Below are positions 1 through 8,702 of a stretch of 64,000 bases of DNA, one piece after another (the stretch's first letter is position 1; the number at the start of each line of letters is the position of its first letter). This DNA is from Microbacterium sp. Root53 (GTDB lineage Bacteria > Actinomycetota > Actinomycetes > Actinomycetales > Microbacteriaceae). A program made the translations under genes and the position numbers. The notes beneath the pieces are model-generated. The model searched no databases, was not told the origin of the DNA, and was given only the letters and a program-made list of their open reading frames with translations. The DNA is taken from assembly GCF_001426925.1 (NCBI RefSeq), contig NZ_LMFR01000022.1:1-64000 (forward strand). The letters run 5' to 3'.

Positions 1-99
1 TGGCTGCACTTCTACAATCACCACAGGCCCCACACCGCGATCGGGAAGCTCCCGCCCATCAGCCGGATCTCAAACAACCTGGCTGGGCAGTACAGCTAG
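1..99 (+). pseudogene. IS481-type transposase, C-terminal fragment
   Basis: The first 32 codons read through to a TAG at 97-99 and give a tail containing HFYNHHRPHTAIG and ending NLAGQYS. YN-x2-RPH-x-A followed by a proline-rich stretch is typical of the end of the IS481/IS3-like DDE transposase core. Only the C-terminus lies in the window, so it cannot be told whether the upstream part is intact. No terminal inverted repeat is visible after the stop; the neighbouring minus-strand gene begins its stop codon inside this gene at 96-98. It may be a remnant that lost its right end. Confidence 0.7.
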
Positions 100-506
100 G
101 CGGCCAGGTGCAGGCTGCCGCGGCGATCGGTCGCGGCGTGGCCGCCCGCCGGGATGGACTCGTCGTCGCCGATCTTGGCGTTCTTGGCGACGCGCGCACC
201 GGCACCGACGCGCGTCCGCACGCCGATGTGCGCCCGCGCGCCGATGGTCGCCTTCGGGCCCACGTGCGCGTTGGCGTCGATGTAGGCGTCGGGTCCGATC
301 AGCGCGTCCGACTCGACCCACGCGCCGCGAGCGACCGTGGCGCCGGCGGCGACCTGCGCGCCCGGCTCGATGTAGGCCCCGGCTTCCACGCGCGCGTCAG
401 GATGCACCTTCGCGCCGTGCGCCACCAGGCCGCGTCCGTTGACGTGCTTCCGGTAACGCAGAGTCTCGCCGTGCTCGTTCTCGATGTCGACGTAGTTCTT
501 GCCCAC
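96..506 (-). CDS. Hexapeptide-repeat (left-handed beta-helix) protein
   Basis: This 136-residue protein is built almost entirely of about 15 imperfect hexapeptides of the form [A/V/I]-x-x-[G/D/N]-A-x from about residue 28 to 118 (for example EPGAQV, AAGATV, GPDAYI, GPKATI). Such repeats fold as a left-handed parallel beta-helix, the scaffold of LpxA/DapD-type acyltransferases and gamma-carbonic anhydrases. No extra substrate-binding or catalytic domain is present, so the activity is unknown; an acyltransferase is only a guess. The N-terminus MGKNYVDIENEHGE is a short non-helix cap. The stop codon overlaps the end of the transposase fragment, so the last residues (about GSLHLAA) may have been set by an IS-related rearrangement. 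Confidence 0.75.
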   Translation of the reverse strand: MGKNYVDIENEHGETLRYRKHVNGRGLVAHGAKVHPDARVEAGAYIEPGAQVAAGATVARGAWVESDALIGPDAYIDANAHVGPKATIGARAHIGVRTRVGAGARVAKNAKIGDDESIPAGGHAATDRRGSLHLAA

Positions 507-712
507 GATGCCTTCCCTCGGCCCCGGTCGAGGCCGGACATCGGGATCAACGGAGTGCGGTGACGGCTTATTCCCGGATCGGGGCGGGATTCCCGCTGTC
601 CGGGCGTGTCGGATGAAACGGTTCGATGCGCCCCGTTTCCGTCCACCGGAGCGCCCCGGATTTGAGCAATCTGCACGCCGGATGAGGGGTCGCGTTCTCG
701 TATCGTTGAGGC

Positions 713-1351
713 ATGGCGAACGATGCGGCCGACCGCACCCCGGTCTTCGACTGGGAGCAGGCCCGGCACACGGTGGCGGACGACGTGCAGGGCATAGTGG
801 TCGGCACGTTCGTCGCCGCGCTCGGGCTCTACCTGCTCAAGGCCAGCGGCGCCGTGACGGGCGGCACGGCCGGGCTCGCGCTGCTGCTCGACCAGGCGAC
901 GGACTGGCCGTTCTGGCTCATCTTCATCCTGGTGAACCTGCCGTTCGCCGTCCTCGCGTTCTGGAAGAAGGGCGCGCGGTTCACGATCCTCACCGCCGTC
1001 TGCATCGGCGGCGTCGCTGGCCTCTCCGTGCTCGACGGCGTGCTGCTGCCCGTGCACGACCTGAACCCGGTCTACGGCGTCTTCGCGGGCAACCTCCTCG
1101 CCGGCGTGGGGCTGCTCATCCTGTTCCGGCACGGCGCGAGCGTCGGCGGGGTCAACATCATCGCCCTGCTGCTGCAGGAGCGGACCGGTTTCCGGGCGGG
1201 CTGGACCCAGATGACGCTGGACGTCGTCGTGATCGTGTGCGCCCTGCTCGTGCTGCCCTGGTACATCGTGCTGCTGAGCGCGGCTGGCGCCGTGGTGATG
1301 AGCCTGGTGCTCGCCATGAACCACCGCGAGGGCCGCTACATCGGCCGCTGA
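713..1351 (+). CDS. YitT/YczE-family integral membrane protein
   Basis: The 212-residue protein has five to six hydrophobic segments, roughly residues 27-45, 70-88, 92-112, 119-140 and 170-200. Gly-rich motifs VTGGTAGLALLL and ASVGGVNIIALLLQ lie between them and are typical of the YitT family of small membrane proteins, whose transport function is unproven. A TATCGT box at 701-706 lies six bases before the ATG with no good ribosome-binding site, which suggests a leaderless transcript. It converges on the nei gene with four bases between the stop codons, so its 3' end is shared with that gene. Family assignment is good; substrate unknown. Confidence 0.75.
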   Translation: MANDAADRTPVFDWEQARHTVADDVQGIVVGTFVAALGLYLLKASGAVTGGTAGLALLLDQATDWPFWLIFILVNLPFAVLAFWKKGARFTILTAVCIGGVAGLSVLDGVLLPVHDLNPVYGVFAGNLLAGVGLLILFRHGASVGGVNIIALLLQERTGFRAGWTQMTLDVVVIVCALLVLPWYIVLLSAAGAVVMSLVLAMNHREGRYIGR

Positions 1352-1354
1352 GCC

Positions 1355-2134
1355 TCACCCCGCGGGCTGGCAGCGCGGGCACCAGTAGACCACGCGCTCG
1401 CGCGTCGGGTCGGCGCCCAGCGCGCCGCGCAGGATCGGCGTGCCGCAGCGGCGGCACGGCCGGTTCTCGCGCCCGTACACCCAGCGCTCGAAGCCCCGGC
1501 GGCTGTCGCCCGTGAAGACGCGCACCGGCAGCTCGACGTTGCGGCGGATCGTCCGCACACCGAGCTCCAGCAGCGCGGGCACGTCGGCGTCGGCCGCCGG
1601 ACGCTCCGGATGCACTCCGCGCAGGAACAGCAGCTCGCTCGCGTACTCGTTGCCGAAGCCCGCGACGTTCCGCTGATCCTGCAACGCGACGTGGATGGCC
1701 CGGGTGTCGGCCGCCACGCGCCGGCTCGCCTCGGCGAGATCCCAGTCGGCGCCCAGGGGATCGGGGCCCAGGTGGCCCACGACCCGCGACTCGTCGCGCG
1801 TGGGCAGCACCTCGACCATCGCGAGGTCGAACCCGACGGTCTCCCACCCGCGGGCGCCGACGATCGCGCGGGCCTTGAACGCCGGCTTCCGCCAGCGCTC
1901 GCCGGTGCGGTACGCATGCCACTCGCCCTCCATCTTCAGGTGGGAGTGCAGGGTGCGGTCGCCGATCCGGTGCAGCAGGTGCTTGCCGCGCGCCGCGACC
2001 TCGTGGACGACCTCGCCGCGCAGGTCGGCGGTCGCGCTGCCCGGCACGCGGATCTCGAACCGCGTCACCACCTGCCCCGCGAGCGCCGCGGTGAGGCGCC
2101 GGGCGGTGCGGTGGACGGTGTCGCCCTCAGGCAC
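1355..2134 (-). CDS. nei: Fpg/Nei-family DNA glycosylase (endonuclease VIII-like)
   Basis: This base-excision repair enzyme removes oxidised bases and cuts the abasic site by beta/delta elimination. The 259-residue protein starts MPEGDTVHR: after Met removal Pro2 is the Schiff-base nucleophile and Glu3 the general acid, and the PEGDTV form marks Nei rather than Fpg. A central helix-two-turn-helix region (about 130-190, LLELGVRTIRRN) is followed by a C-terminal zinc finger with CRRC and CPRC pairs at about 226-257. The start overlaps the end of the Lhr helicase gene by 8 bp, so the two are translationally coupled. In Mycobacterium tuberculosis lhr (Rv3296) and nei (Rv3297) are also neighbours, which supports a joint repair role. 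Confidence 0.9.
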   Translation of the reverse strand: MPEGDTVHRTARRLTAALAGQVVTRFEIRVPGSATADLRGEVVHEVAARGKHLLHRIGDRTLHSHLKMEGEWHAYRTGERWRKPAFKARAIVGARGWETVGFDLAMVEVLPTRDESRVVGHLGPDPLGADWDLAEASRRVAADTRAIHVALQDQRNVAGFGNEYASELLFLRGVHPERPAADADVPALLELGVRTIRRNVELPVRVFTGDSRRGFERWVYGRENRPCRRCGTPILRGALGADPTRERVVYWCPRCQPAG

Positions 2135-5100
2135 GTGCCGCCCCCGCGACGGCCTTGCGCAGCGTGAGCCCCTTGGGCGACTCGACGAATCCCGCCTCGC
2201 GCAGCGCGCGCCCGACAGCCGTGCCGTAGACGAACTCGCCGTTGACCTGCTCGACCGTGAGCGTCTCCAGGCGGCGGGCCCGCGCGGTGCCGGCGAGGTC
2301 GGCGGCGGCGGCCCCGAGCACCTGCTCGTCGTCCGTGAACGCGAGCGCCGTGCGCCCGCCGCGCTCGAGGTACAGCGCGAGGGCGCCGTCGACCAGCACG
2401 ACCACCCCGCCGGCCTTGCGGCCGGGGCGGTGCCGCACGGCGTCGAGGGCGGGCCAGGGCAGCGCCGCGCCGTAGGGGTTCGCGGGGTCGGTCGCGGCGA
2501 GCGTCACGGCCCGCAGCGGCGCAGGATCCGGCAGGCCCGAGAAACGGCGCAGTCGGTCGATCGTCGGCGACGTCGCGAACTGCGCCGCGCCGAGCTTCTC
2601 GATCAGGTACCCGCGGCGGCAGTGGCCCGCCTGCTCGAGGCCCGCCAGCACGCGATAGGCCTGCGCGAAGCCGCCGGGCACGCCCTCGTTCTGCACCGCA
2701 CCGCGCGTGACCACGCCGTAGCGGTCGAGCAGCAGCGACGCGGTCGCCGTGTGCCGGACCGCGGCGTCCGGCTCCGCCGCGGGCAGCAGCGACCAGCGCC
2801 CGCCCGACGCCTGCGGGCGCGGTGCGTTCGCCGCGAAGCTCGGTCGCGCGAGCGAGGCGCCCCGGTACATCCGCGCCCGGGGCGCGCGCCGGGCGGACCG
2901 GTGGGCCTGCGACCCGGCGCCGAGCAGCGACCGGACGGGGGCGAACGTGTCGTTCGTGACGCGGCCGGCCCACACCAGGTTCCACAGCGCCTCGACGGTC
3001 GACGCCTCGTTCTCGGCCTGGGCCAGCTCGCGCAGCTGCGACGAGAAGTACGCGCCGCCGCCGGCGAGCGCCGCGAGGATCCGCGCCTCGAGCGAGTCGG
3101 GGGCGATCTCGACCTCCGGCTCGGGGATGGTCAGCGGCGCCGCGTCCGAGGGGTGGAGGGCGACCCAGCCGTCGCGCCCGGGCAGCGAGCCGTGCCCCGA
3201 CCACACCACCTCTCCGGTCGACGTGAGCTCGTCGAGCATGGCGGGTGCGTAGTCGCCGACGCGCGACGGCAGGATGAGCGACTCCCACGCGCTCGCGGGG
3301 ATCGGCACGCCCGCGAGCTGGTCGACCACCGCGAGCACGCCGTCGACGCCCTCGAGCGGCCGGGTGACGTGCTGCCAGTCGGGCAGGAACCGCGCGTATG
3401 CGTCGGGGGAGACGGGTTCGACGCTGCCGCGCAGGGCCGCGAGCGAGCGCATCCGGATGCGGCGCAGAGCCTCGGCGTCGCACCACTCCGGCTCGTCGCT
3501 CACCCCCGCGTCGGCCAGGTAGAAGCCGCTGACCAGCCGGCCCTGACCCTCGAGCCGCTGCAGCGCGTGGCGCGCGACGGCGGGGCCGATGCCGAGCCGC
3601 TCGGCCACGGCGGCGGTCGTGAAGGGGCCGTGCGTGCGGGCGTACCGGGAGACCACGTCGCCGAGAGGATCGGGCAGCGGCTCGAGGAACGCCACGGGCA
3701 CGCCCACGGGCAGCGCGACGCCGAGCGCGTCCCGCAGGCGCCCCGCGTCCTCGATCGCGGCGTACCGGTCGGCGCCCGCGATCGACACCCGGATGGCGCG
3801 GCGCGCGTCCACCAGTGCGTCGAGGTGCGCCTGCGCGCCGGCGGCCTCGGGGCCGGGCTCGAGCCGCTCGGCCACCTCCTCTGCCGACAGCGGGCCGAGC
3901 ACGCGGAGCAGATCGGCCACGCCCTCCACGCCGCGCGCGCGCCGGTCGGGCGCGAGGCGCTGGGCCTCGGCCTCGAACTGCGCGATCACCTCGGGGTCGA
4001 GCAGCTCGCGCATCTCGACCTTGCCCAGCAGCTCGCTCAGCAGCGCCGGATCCACCGAGAGGGCGGCCGCGCGGCGTTCGGCCAGCGGCGAGTCGCCCTC
4101 GTACATGAACGCGCCGACATATCCGAACAGCAGGTCGCGCGCGTAGGGCGAGGGCTGCGCGGGCTCGGTCTCGATCAGCCGGATGCGGCGCTCGCCGATG
4201 CTCCGCGCGATCCGCAGCAGCGCGGGGAGGTCGTAGACGTCCTGGAGCACCTCGCGCAGGGTCTCGAGGATGATCGGGAACGTCGGATGCCGCCGGGCGA
4301 CCTCGAGCAGTTGCGCCGACCGCTGGCGCTGCTGCCACAGCGGGCTGCGCTTGCCGGGGTTCTGGCGCGGCATCAGCAGCGCGCGTGCGGCGCACTCGCG
4401 GAAGCGCGAGGCGAACAGCGCCGACCCGCCGACCTCGTCGGTCACGATGCGCTCGAGCTCATCCGGATCGAACACGAACAGCTCGGCGCCCGGAGGCTCC
4501 GATTCGGCGTCGGGGATGCGCGCGATGATGCCGTCGTCGCTCGCGACCGCCGACCCCTCGACGCCCAGGCGCTCCCGGATGCGCGCGTTGACCGCCAGGG
4601 CCCAGGGCGCGTGCACGTGCATGCCGTACGGGGAATGCAGGATGATCCGCCAGTCGCCCACCTCGTCGCGGCCGCGCTCGACGGTCAGCGTGCGGTCGGT
4701 GGGCAGCGTGCCGGTGGTCTCGCGCTGCTCGGCGAGGTAGCCGAGCAGGTTGCCGCGGGCGTTGTCGTCGAGCCCGGCCTCGCGCAGGCGCTGCTCGGCC
4801 TTCTCGGGGGCGGCCGACGTGAGCTCGCGCGCGAACCGGCCGAGGGCCTCGCCCAGCTCGGCGGGACGTCCGAGCCCGTCGCCGTGCCAGAACGGCACCT
4901 TGCCCGGCTGCCCGAACGCCGGCACGACGTTGACGCGGTCGTGCGTGATCTCGACGATCTTCCAGCTCGTGGTCCCCAGCGTGAACACGTCGTTCACGCG
5001 CGACTCGTAGACCATCTCCTCGTCCAGCTCGCCCACGCGCGCGTTCCGCGTCTCGCCCGCGATGAACACGCCGAACAGGCCCCGGTCGGGGATGGTGCCG

Positions 5101-6776
5101 CCGCTCGTCACGGCGAGCCGCTGCGCGCCCGGACGGCCGGCGATCGTGCCGGCGTCGCGATCCCACACCAGGCGCGGCCGCAGCTCGGCGAACTCGTCGG
5201 ACGGGTAACGTCCCGCGAGCAGGTCGAGCGTGGCCTCGAACGCGCTGCGGGGGAGCGAGCGGAACGGCGCGCTGCGGCGCACGGTTTCGAACCAGTGCTC
5301 CACCTCGACCGCGCCGAGCGCCGTGGCGGCCACGGTCTGCTGCGCCAGGATGTCGAGCGGGTTCTGCGGCACCGCGATCGACTCGATCTGCCCGGCGAGC
5401 ATCCGCTCGGTCACGATCGCCGTGTGCAGCACGTCGCTGCGGTGCTTGGGGAACAGCGCGGCCTTCGAGATCTCGCCCACCTGGTGACCGGCGCGGCCGA
5501 CCCGCTGCAGGCCGCTGGCGGCGCTCGGCGGCGCCTCGACCTGGATCACCAGGTCGACCGCGCCCATGTCGATGCCGAGCTCGAGGCTGCTGGTGGCGAC
5601 CACGCAGCGCAGGGCGCCCGACTTGAGCTCCTCCTCGACGATCGCCCGCTGCTCCTTGGACACCGACCCGTGGTGGGCCTTCGCGAGCACGGGCGCGGCT
5701 CCGGCCGTCGAACCGGCCTGCGCCTCCCTGGCTGCTTCTCCAGACGGCGCATGCGCGCCGCCTGGAGCCTCGGCAGCAGGGGCCCCCATGGCCGCGGGGA
5801 CCGCCGGCTCCGGGAGGGCGAGCCCCAGCCGCTCGCTGTAGATCTCGTTCAGCCGCGCCGTGAGCCGCTCGGCCAGGCGCCGGGAGTTGGCGAACACGAT
5901 CGTGGACCGGTGCGCCAGGATCCGGTCGACGATCGCCTCCTCCACGTGAGACCAGATCGATCCGGTCATCTCCGTCTGCTCGGGTTGAAACCACTCGCCG
6001 TCGTCGCCCGTCTCGGCCGCCGGGGTCGCGCCCGCCGCGGGCGGCGGGTTCTGCATGTCGGGGATCGGCACGGTGACGCTCAGCTCGAACGTCTTCGACG
6101 CGCGGGGCGCCACGATGTCGACGGGCGCGGTGCCGCCCAGGAACCGCGCGACCTCGTCGATCGGGCGGACCGTGGCCGAGAGCCCGATGCGCTGCGCGGG
6201 CTTCTCGAGCAGGTCGTCGAGCCGCTCGAGGCTCACCGCGAGGTGGGCGCCGCGCTTGCTCGCCGCGACCGCGTGCACCTCGTCGACGATCACGGTGTGC
6301 ACCTCGCGCAGCGTCTCGCGCGCCTGGCTCGTGAGCATCAGGTACAGCGACTCGGGGGTCGTGATCAGGATGTCCGGCGGGTGGCGCACCAGGCGCTGGC
6401 GGTCGGACGACGGGGTGTCGCCCGAGCGCACGCCGACCGAGACATCCGGAGCGTCCACGCCCAGGCGGCGTGCGGCCTGCGAGATCCCGACGAGCGGCGA
6501 CCGCAGGTTCCGCTCGACGTCGACGCCGAGGGCCTTCAGCGGCGAGACGTAAAGGATGCGCGTGCGCTCCGAGCCCGGCTCCTTCTCGCGGAAGATCCGG
6601 TCGATGGCCCACAGGAACGCCGACAGCGTCTTGCCCGATCCGGTCGGCGCCACGACGAGCGCGTGCCGGCCCTGCGAGATCGCGCCCCACGCGCCCTCCT
6701 GGGCGCTGGTCGGCGCCCGGAAGGCGCCGCGGAACCACTCCCGCGTCGCGGGCGCGAACCGATCCAGCACGTCCAT
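2127..6776 (-). CDS. lhr: Large ATP-dependent helicase Lhr
   Basis: This 1549-residue superfamily 2 helicase matches full-length actinobacterial Lhr in size. Visible motifs are Walker A APTGSGKT (43-50), a DEVH box (165-168), SAT (200-202) and motif VI LQRVGRAGHQ near residue 420. The RecA-like pair is followed by the winged-helix and Lhr-core domains and then the long Lhr C-terminal domain. Lhr-core is a 3'-5' ATP-dependent translocase that unwinds RNA:DNA hybrids. The frame is open upstream to 6827, but the ATG at 6776 is chosen because it has GGAGG eight bases upstream and begins MDVLDRF as expected. It is cotranscribed with nei, suggesting response to oxidised or damaged DNA. A Gly/Ala-rich insertion near residues 325-360 is variable linker. 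Confidence 0.93.
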   Translation of the reverse strand: MDVLDRFAPATREWFRGAFRAPTSAQEGAWGAISQGRHALVVAPTGSGKTLSAFLWAIDRIFREKEPGSERTRILYVSPLKALGVDVERNLRSPLVGISQAARRLGVDAPDVSVGVRSGDTPSSDRQRLVRHPPDILITTPESLYLMLTSQARETLREVHTVIVDEVHAVAASKRGAHLAVSLERLDDLLEKPAQRIGLSATVRPIDEVARFLGGTAPVDIVAPRASKTFELSVTVPIPDMQNPPPAAGATPAAETGDDGEWFQPEQTEMTGSIWSHVEEAIVDRILAHRSTIVFANSRRLAERLTARLNEIYSERLGLALPEPAVPAAMGAPAAEAPGGAHAPSGEAAREAQAGSTAGAAPVLAKAHHGSVSKEQRAIVEEELKSGALRCVVATSSLELGIDMGAVDLVIQVEAPPSAASGLQRVGRAGHQVGEISKAALFPKHRSDVLHTAIVTERMLAGQIESIAVPQNPLDILAQQTVAATALGAVEVEHWFETVRRSAPFRSLPRSAFEATLDLLAGRYPSDEFAELRPRLVWDRDAGTIAGRPGAQRLAVTSGGTIPDRGLFGVFIAGETRNARVGELDEEMVYESRVNDVFTLGTTSWKIVEITHDRVNVVPAFGQPGKVPFWHGDGLGRPAELGEALGRFARELTSAAPEKAEQRLREAGLDDNARGNLLGYLAEQRETTGTLPTDRTLTVERGRDEVGDWRIILHSPYGMHVHAPWALAVNARIRERLGVEGSAVASDDGIIARIPDAESEPPGAELFVFDPDELERIVTDEVGGSALFASRFRECAARALLMPRQNPGKRSPLWQQRQRSAQLLEVARRHPTFPIILETLREVLQDVYDLPALLRIARSIGERRIRLIETEPAQPSPYARDLLFGYVGAFMYEGDSPLAERRAAALSVDPALLSELLGKVEMRELLDPEVIAQFEAEAQRLAPDRRARGVEGVADLLRVLGPLSAEEVAERLEPGPEAAGAQAHLDALVDARRAIRVSIAGADRYAAIEDAGRLRDALGVALPVGVPVAFLEPLPDPLGDVVSRYARTHGPFTTAAVAERLGIGPAVARHALQRLEGQGRLVSGFYLADAGVSDEPEWCDAEALRRIRMRSLAALRGSVEPVSPDAYARFLPDWQHVTRPLEGVDGVLAVVDQLAGVPIPASAWESLILPSRVGDYAPAMLDELTSTGEVVWSGHGSLPGRDGWVALHPSDAAPLTIPEPEVEIAPDSLEARILAALAGGGAYFSSQLRELAQAENEASTVEALWNLVWAGRVTNDTFAPVRSLLGAGSQAHRSARRAPRARMYRGASLARPSFAANAPRPQASGGRWSLLPAAEPDAAVRHTATASLLLDRYGVVTRGAVQNEGVPGGFAQAYRVLAGLEQAGHCRRGYLIEKLGAAQFATSPTIDRLRRFSGLPDPAPLRAVTLAATDPANPYGAALPWPALDAVRHRPGRKAGGVVVLVDGALALYLERGGRTALAFTDDEQVLGAAAADLAGTARARRLETLTVEQVNGEFVYGTAVGRALREAGFVESPKGLTLRKAVAGAARA

Positions 6777-6843
6777 CGCTCTATCCTCCCGCGCGCCGCC
6801 GACATCCCGGCCACCCCTTGACGACACATGCCGCCCGCCCCGT

Positions 6844-6874
6844 GCTCGTTGAGCGAGCGAAGCGAGTCGAAACG
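6844..6874. repeat. GTTGAGCG/GTCGAAAC interspersed repeat, copy a
   Basis: This is a single-armed copy of the short repeat GTTGAGCG...GAAGCGAGTCGAAAC, lying upstream of the DksA-type gene in the lhr/DksA divergent gap. The same sequence recurs in at least seven other intergenic sites in the window. Confidence 0.8.
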
Positions 6875-6916
6875 TTCTGAAGCCTGCCCACCCGTCCGAT
6901 CCCCCACCATGGATCC

Positions 6917-7267
6917 ATGGACTCCGCCACGCGCGACGCGCTCGCCCGCATCCTCGCCGACGAGCGCGCCCGCGCGGAGGCCGCCCTGCGCGCGCACGAC
7001 GCGGCGCTCGAGGGCCTCGGTGCCGCGCGCAGCGATTCGACCGCGGACGACGAGCACGATCCCGAGGGCGCCACGCTGGCCGACGAGTGGTCGCGGCTCA
7101 CCGGGCTCCGCGCCGCGGCCCTCCGGGAGCTCGAGGCGCTGCGCGCGGCCGACGCGCGACTGGCGCAGGGCACGTACGGCGTGTGCGAGGGCTGCGGCCG
7201 GCCCATCCCACCCGGACGGCTCGAGGTCCGCCCCACGGCCACCCGGTGCGTCGCCTGCGCGTCCTGA
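6917..7267 (+). CDS. TraR/DksA-family C4 zinc-finger protein
   Basis: The 116-residue protein has an N-terminal helical hairpin (about 5-80, rich in Ala, Arg and Glu) followed by a DksA-type zinc finger, with CEGC and CVAC pairs at about 93-96 and 111-114 around RPIPPGRLEVRP. DksA/TraR proteins insert a coiled coil into the RNA polymerase secondary channel. The hairpin here is short and the acidic DxxDxA tip is not clearly preserved (DDEHDPEGA is the nearest), so polymerase binding is plausible but unproven. The start at the second of two close ATGs gives MDSATRD. Its TGA abuts the stop codon of the convergent esterase gene with no gap. Confidence 0.8.
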   Translation: MDSATRDALARILADERARAEAALRAHDAALEGLGAARSDSTADDEHDPEGATLADEWSRLTGLRAAALRELEALRAADARLAQGTYGVCEGCGRPIPPGRLEVRPTATRCVACAS

Positions 7268-7927
7268 CTACCGCGCGCCGTCCTCCGCGCGCTCCAGCTG
7301 CTTGTCGAGGAACATCAGGATGTCCGCCAGCTCCTGCTCCGAGACCGCGTGGCGCAGCATCGGATAGATCCGCCCCACGAGCTCGCTGTGCCCGGGCAGC
7401 CAGTCGGTCGTGTGCGCTACGAGCCACTCGGGGATGACGTCGTCGAGCGCCCCGCGGCCCCAGAACACCGGCGGCCGCAGCTCGGCCAGCTCGGCGTCGC
7501 GCGGCAGATCCCCGGGAGTGGCGTAGCCCGACAGGTTCACGACGAACGAGAACCGCTCGGGGTCCAGGCGCAGCGCCTGCAGCGCGACCGCGCCACCCTG
7601 CGAGAAGCCCAGCAGAGCGACGCTCGACGCCTCGCCCGCAACCGCGTCGAGCCACTCGATCAGCCGCTCGGCGGCACGCGTCACATGTGCGGCATCGCGG
7701 CTCTCGAGCCCCTCGATCGGGTACCAGGAGCGACCCGGCGTGGGGAACGGCGGCTCGAGCGGCGCGCGGACCGCGGCGACCGCGAACGCCTCGGGCAGGT
7801 GCGGCGCGAGTGCGAACAGGTCGCGCTCGTCGGCGCCGTAGCCGTGCAGCAGCACGAGCAGCGGCCTTCCGGCGGGCTCGCCCGACCAGAGCACAGCGGA
7901 TTCGTCGAGGACGGGGATCTCAGGCAC
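7268..7927 (-). CDS. Phospholipase/carboxylesterase-family alpha/beta hydrolase
   Basis: This 219-residue alpha/beta hydrolase resembles the short carboxylesterase/acyl-protein-thioesterase family. LLVLLHGYGADERD (24-37) carries the oxyanion-hole HGxG motif, the nucleophile elbow is GFSQGG (about 107-112), the acid is in GALDDVIP near 160 and the His is in LRHAVSEQE near 197. Substrate is unknown; small esters or thioesters are likely. It starts at a GTG with CAAGAT six bases upstream, which could be a -10 box for a leaderless message. No signal peptide, so cytoplasmic. It converges on the DksA-like gene and is divergent from the NUDIX-like gene. Confidence 0.82.
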   Translation of the reverse strand: MPEIPVLDESAVLWSGEPAGRPLLVLLHGYGADERDLFALAPHLPEAFAVAAVRAPLEPPFPTPGRSWYPIEGLESRDAAHVTRAAERLIEWLDAVAGEASSVALLGFSQGGAVALQALRLDPERFSFVVNLSGYATPGDLPRDAELAELRPPVFWGRGALDDVIPEWLVAHTTDWLPGHSELVGRIYPMLRHAVSEQELADILMFLDKQLERAEDGAR

Positions 7928-7950
7928 GGGTCCATCTTGCCGCGGCGCGG

Positions 7951-7973
7951 ATCAATGCGCGCAGCGCGTTGAT
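7951..7973. repeat. Short palindrome in divergent promoter region
   Basis: ATCAATGCGC and GCGCGTTGAT form an almost perfect inverted repeat with a three-base centre. It sits between the esterase and NUDIX-like starts, just before a GTTGAGCG repeat. It could be an operator or part of the repeat unit; function unknown. Confidence 0.45.
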
Positions 7974-7987
7974 GCGCGTCGGGGCAA

Positions 7988-8022
7988 GGTTGAGCGAGGG
8001 AGCGAAGCGAGCGAGCCGAAAC
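7988..8022. repeat. GTTGAGCG/GTCGAAAC interspersed repeat, copy b
   Basis: Degenerate copy (GGTTGAGCGAGGGAGCG then GAGCCGAAAC). It is enclosed by GGGGCAAGG/CCTGCCCC arms that extend the dyad. Confidence 0.75.
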
Positions 8023-8081
8023 CTGCCCCGATCCGGGGACATCCGTCGTCCGGTGCCGGTGGGTGCGGGTATACAGGAGAC

Positions 8082-8702
8082 ATGGCCGTTCGCACCCCCG
8101 ACCCCGACCCGAACGAGAGCTCGGACGACGACGACTTCGCCGCCGTGGGCGCGGCGGGCTTCGGCGGCGTGCCCGGCGGGTCGTCCAACCCGGCGTGGCT
8201 GACCGACATCGAGCTGGCCGAGATCCGGCGCCGGCTGCCGATGCTCTACGTCGAGGCGGTGCCGGTCCGTACCGACGGCACGGGCGCCGTGACCCAGGTC
8301 GGCATCCTGCTGCGCGCGACCCCGATGGGCGAGATCACGCGCACGATCGTGTCGGGCCGCGTGCGCTACGGCGAGACCGTGCGCGACGCGCTGTTCCGCC
8401 ACCTCGAGAACGATCTCGGGCCCATGGCGTTCCCCCTGCTGCCGCCGTCGCCCGTGCCGTTCACGGTCGCCGAGTACTTCCCGATCCCCGGCGTGAGCGC
8501 GTACCACGACGACCGCCAGCACGCGGTGTCGCTCGCGTTCGTCGTGCCGGTCACGGGCACGTGCGAGCCGCGCCAGGACGCGCTCGAGGTGACCTGGATG
8601 TCGCCGGAGGAGGCGTGCTCCGACTCGCTCGCGGCCGAGATGGAGGGCGGCCGCTCGACGCTCGTCCGCACCGCGCTGGCCAGCGTCGGCGCGCTGCGCT
8701 GA
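8082..8702 (+). CDS. DUF4916 NUDIX-like protein with degenerate NUDIX box
   Basis: This 206-residue protein has a disordered acidic N-terminus (1-30, DPDPNESSDDDDF) and then a NUDIX-fold region. The NUDIX box should read G-x5-E-x7-R-E-x2-E-E-x-G. Here GRVRYGETVRDALFRHLENDLG keeps the first G, the E and the last G but replaces the catalytic E-x2-E-E metal ligands. This fits the actinobacterial DUF4916 group of NUDIX relatives and suggests binding rather than pyrophosphohydrolysis. A TATACA box six bases before the ATG overlaps AGGAGA, so the start could use either a leaderless or a Shine-Dalgarno route. The stop abuts that of the convergent threonine aldolase. Confidence 0.75.
   Translation: MAVRTPDPDPNESSDDDDFAAVGAAGFGGVPGGSSNPAWLTDIELAEIRRRLPMLYVEAVPVRTDGTGAVTQVGILLRATPMGEITRTIVSGRVRYGETVRDALFRHLENDLGPMAFPLLPPSPVPFTVAEYFPIPGVSAYHDDRQHAVSLAFVVPVTGTCEPRQDALEVTWMSPEEACSDSLAAEMEGGRSTLVRTALASVGALR

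Noticed and set aside
1695..6821. A 1708-codon open frame antisense to lhr
   Set aside because: High GC suppresses stop codons. Its product is Arg/Gly/Pro/His-rich low-complexity sequence with no motif, whereas the other strand encodes a full Lhr helicase.
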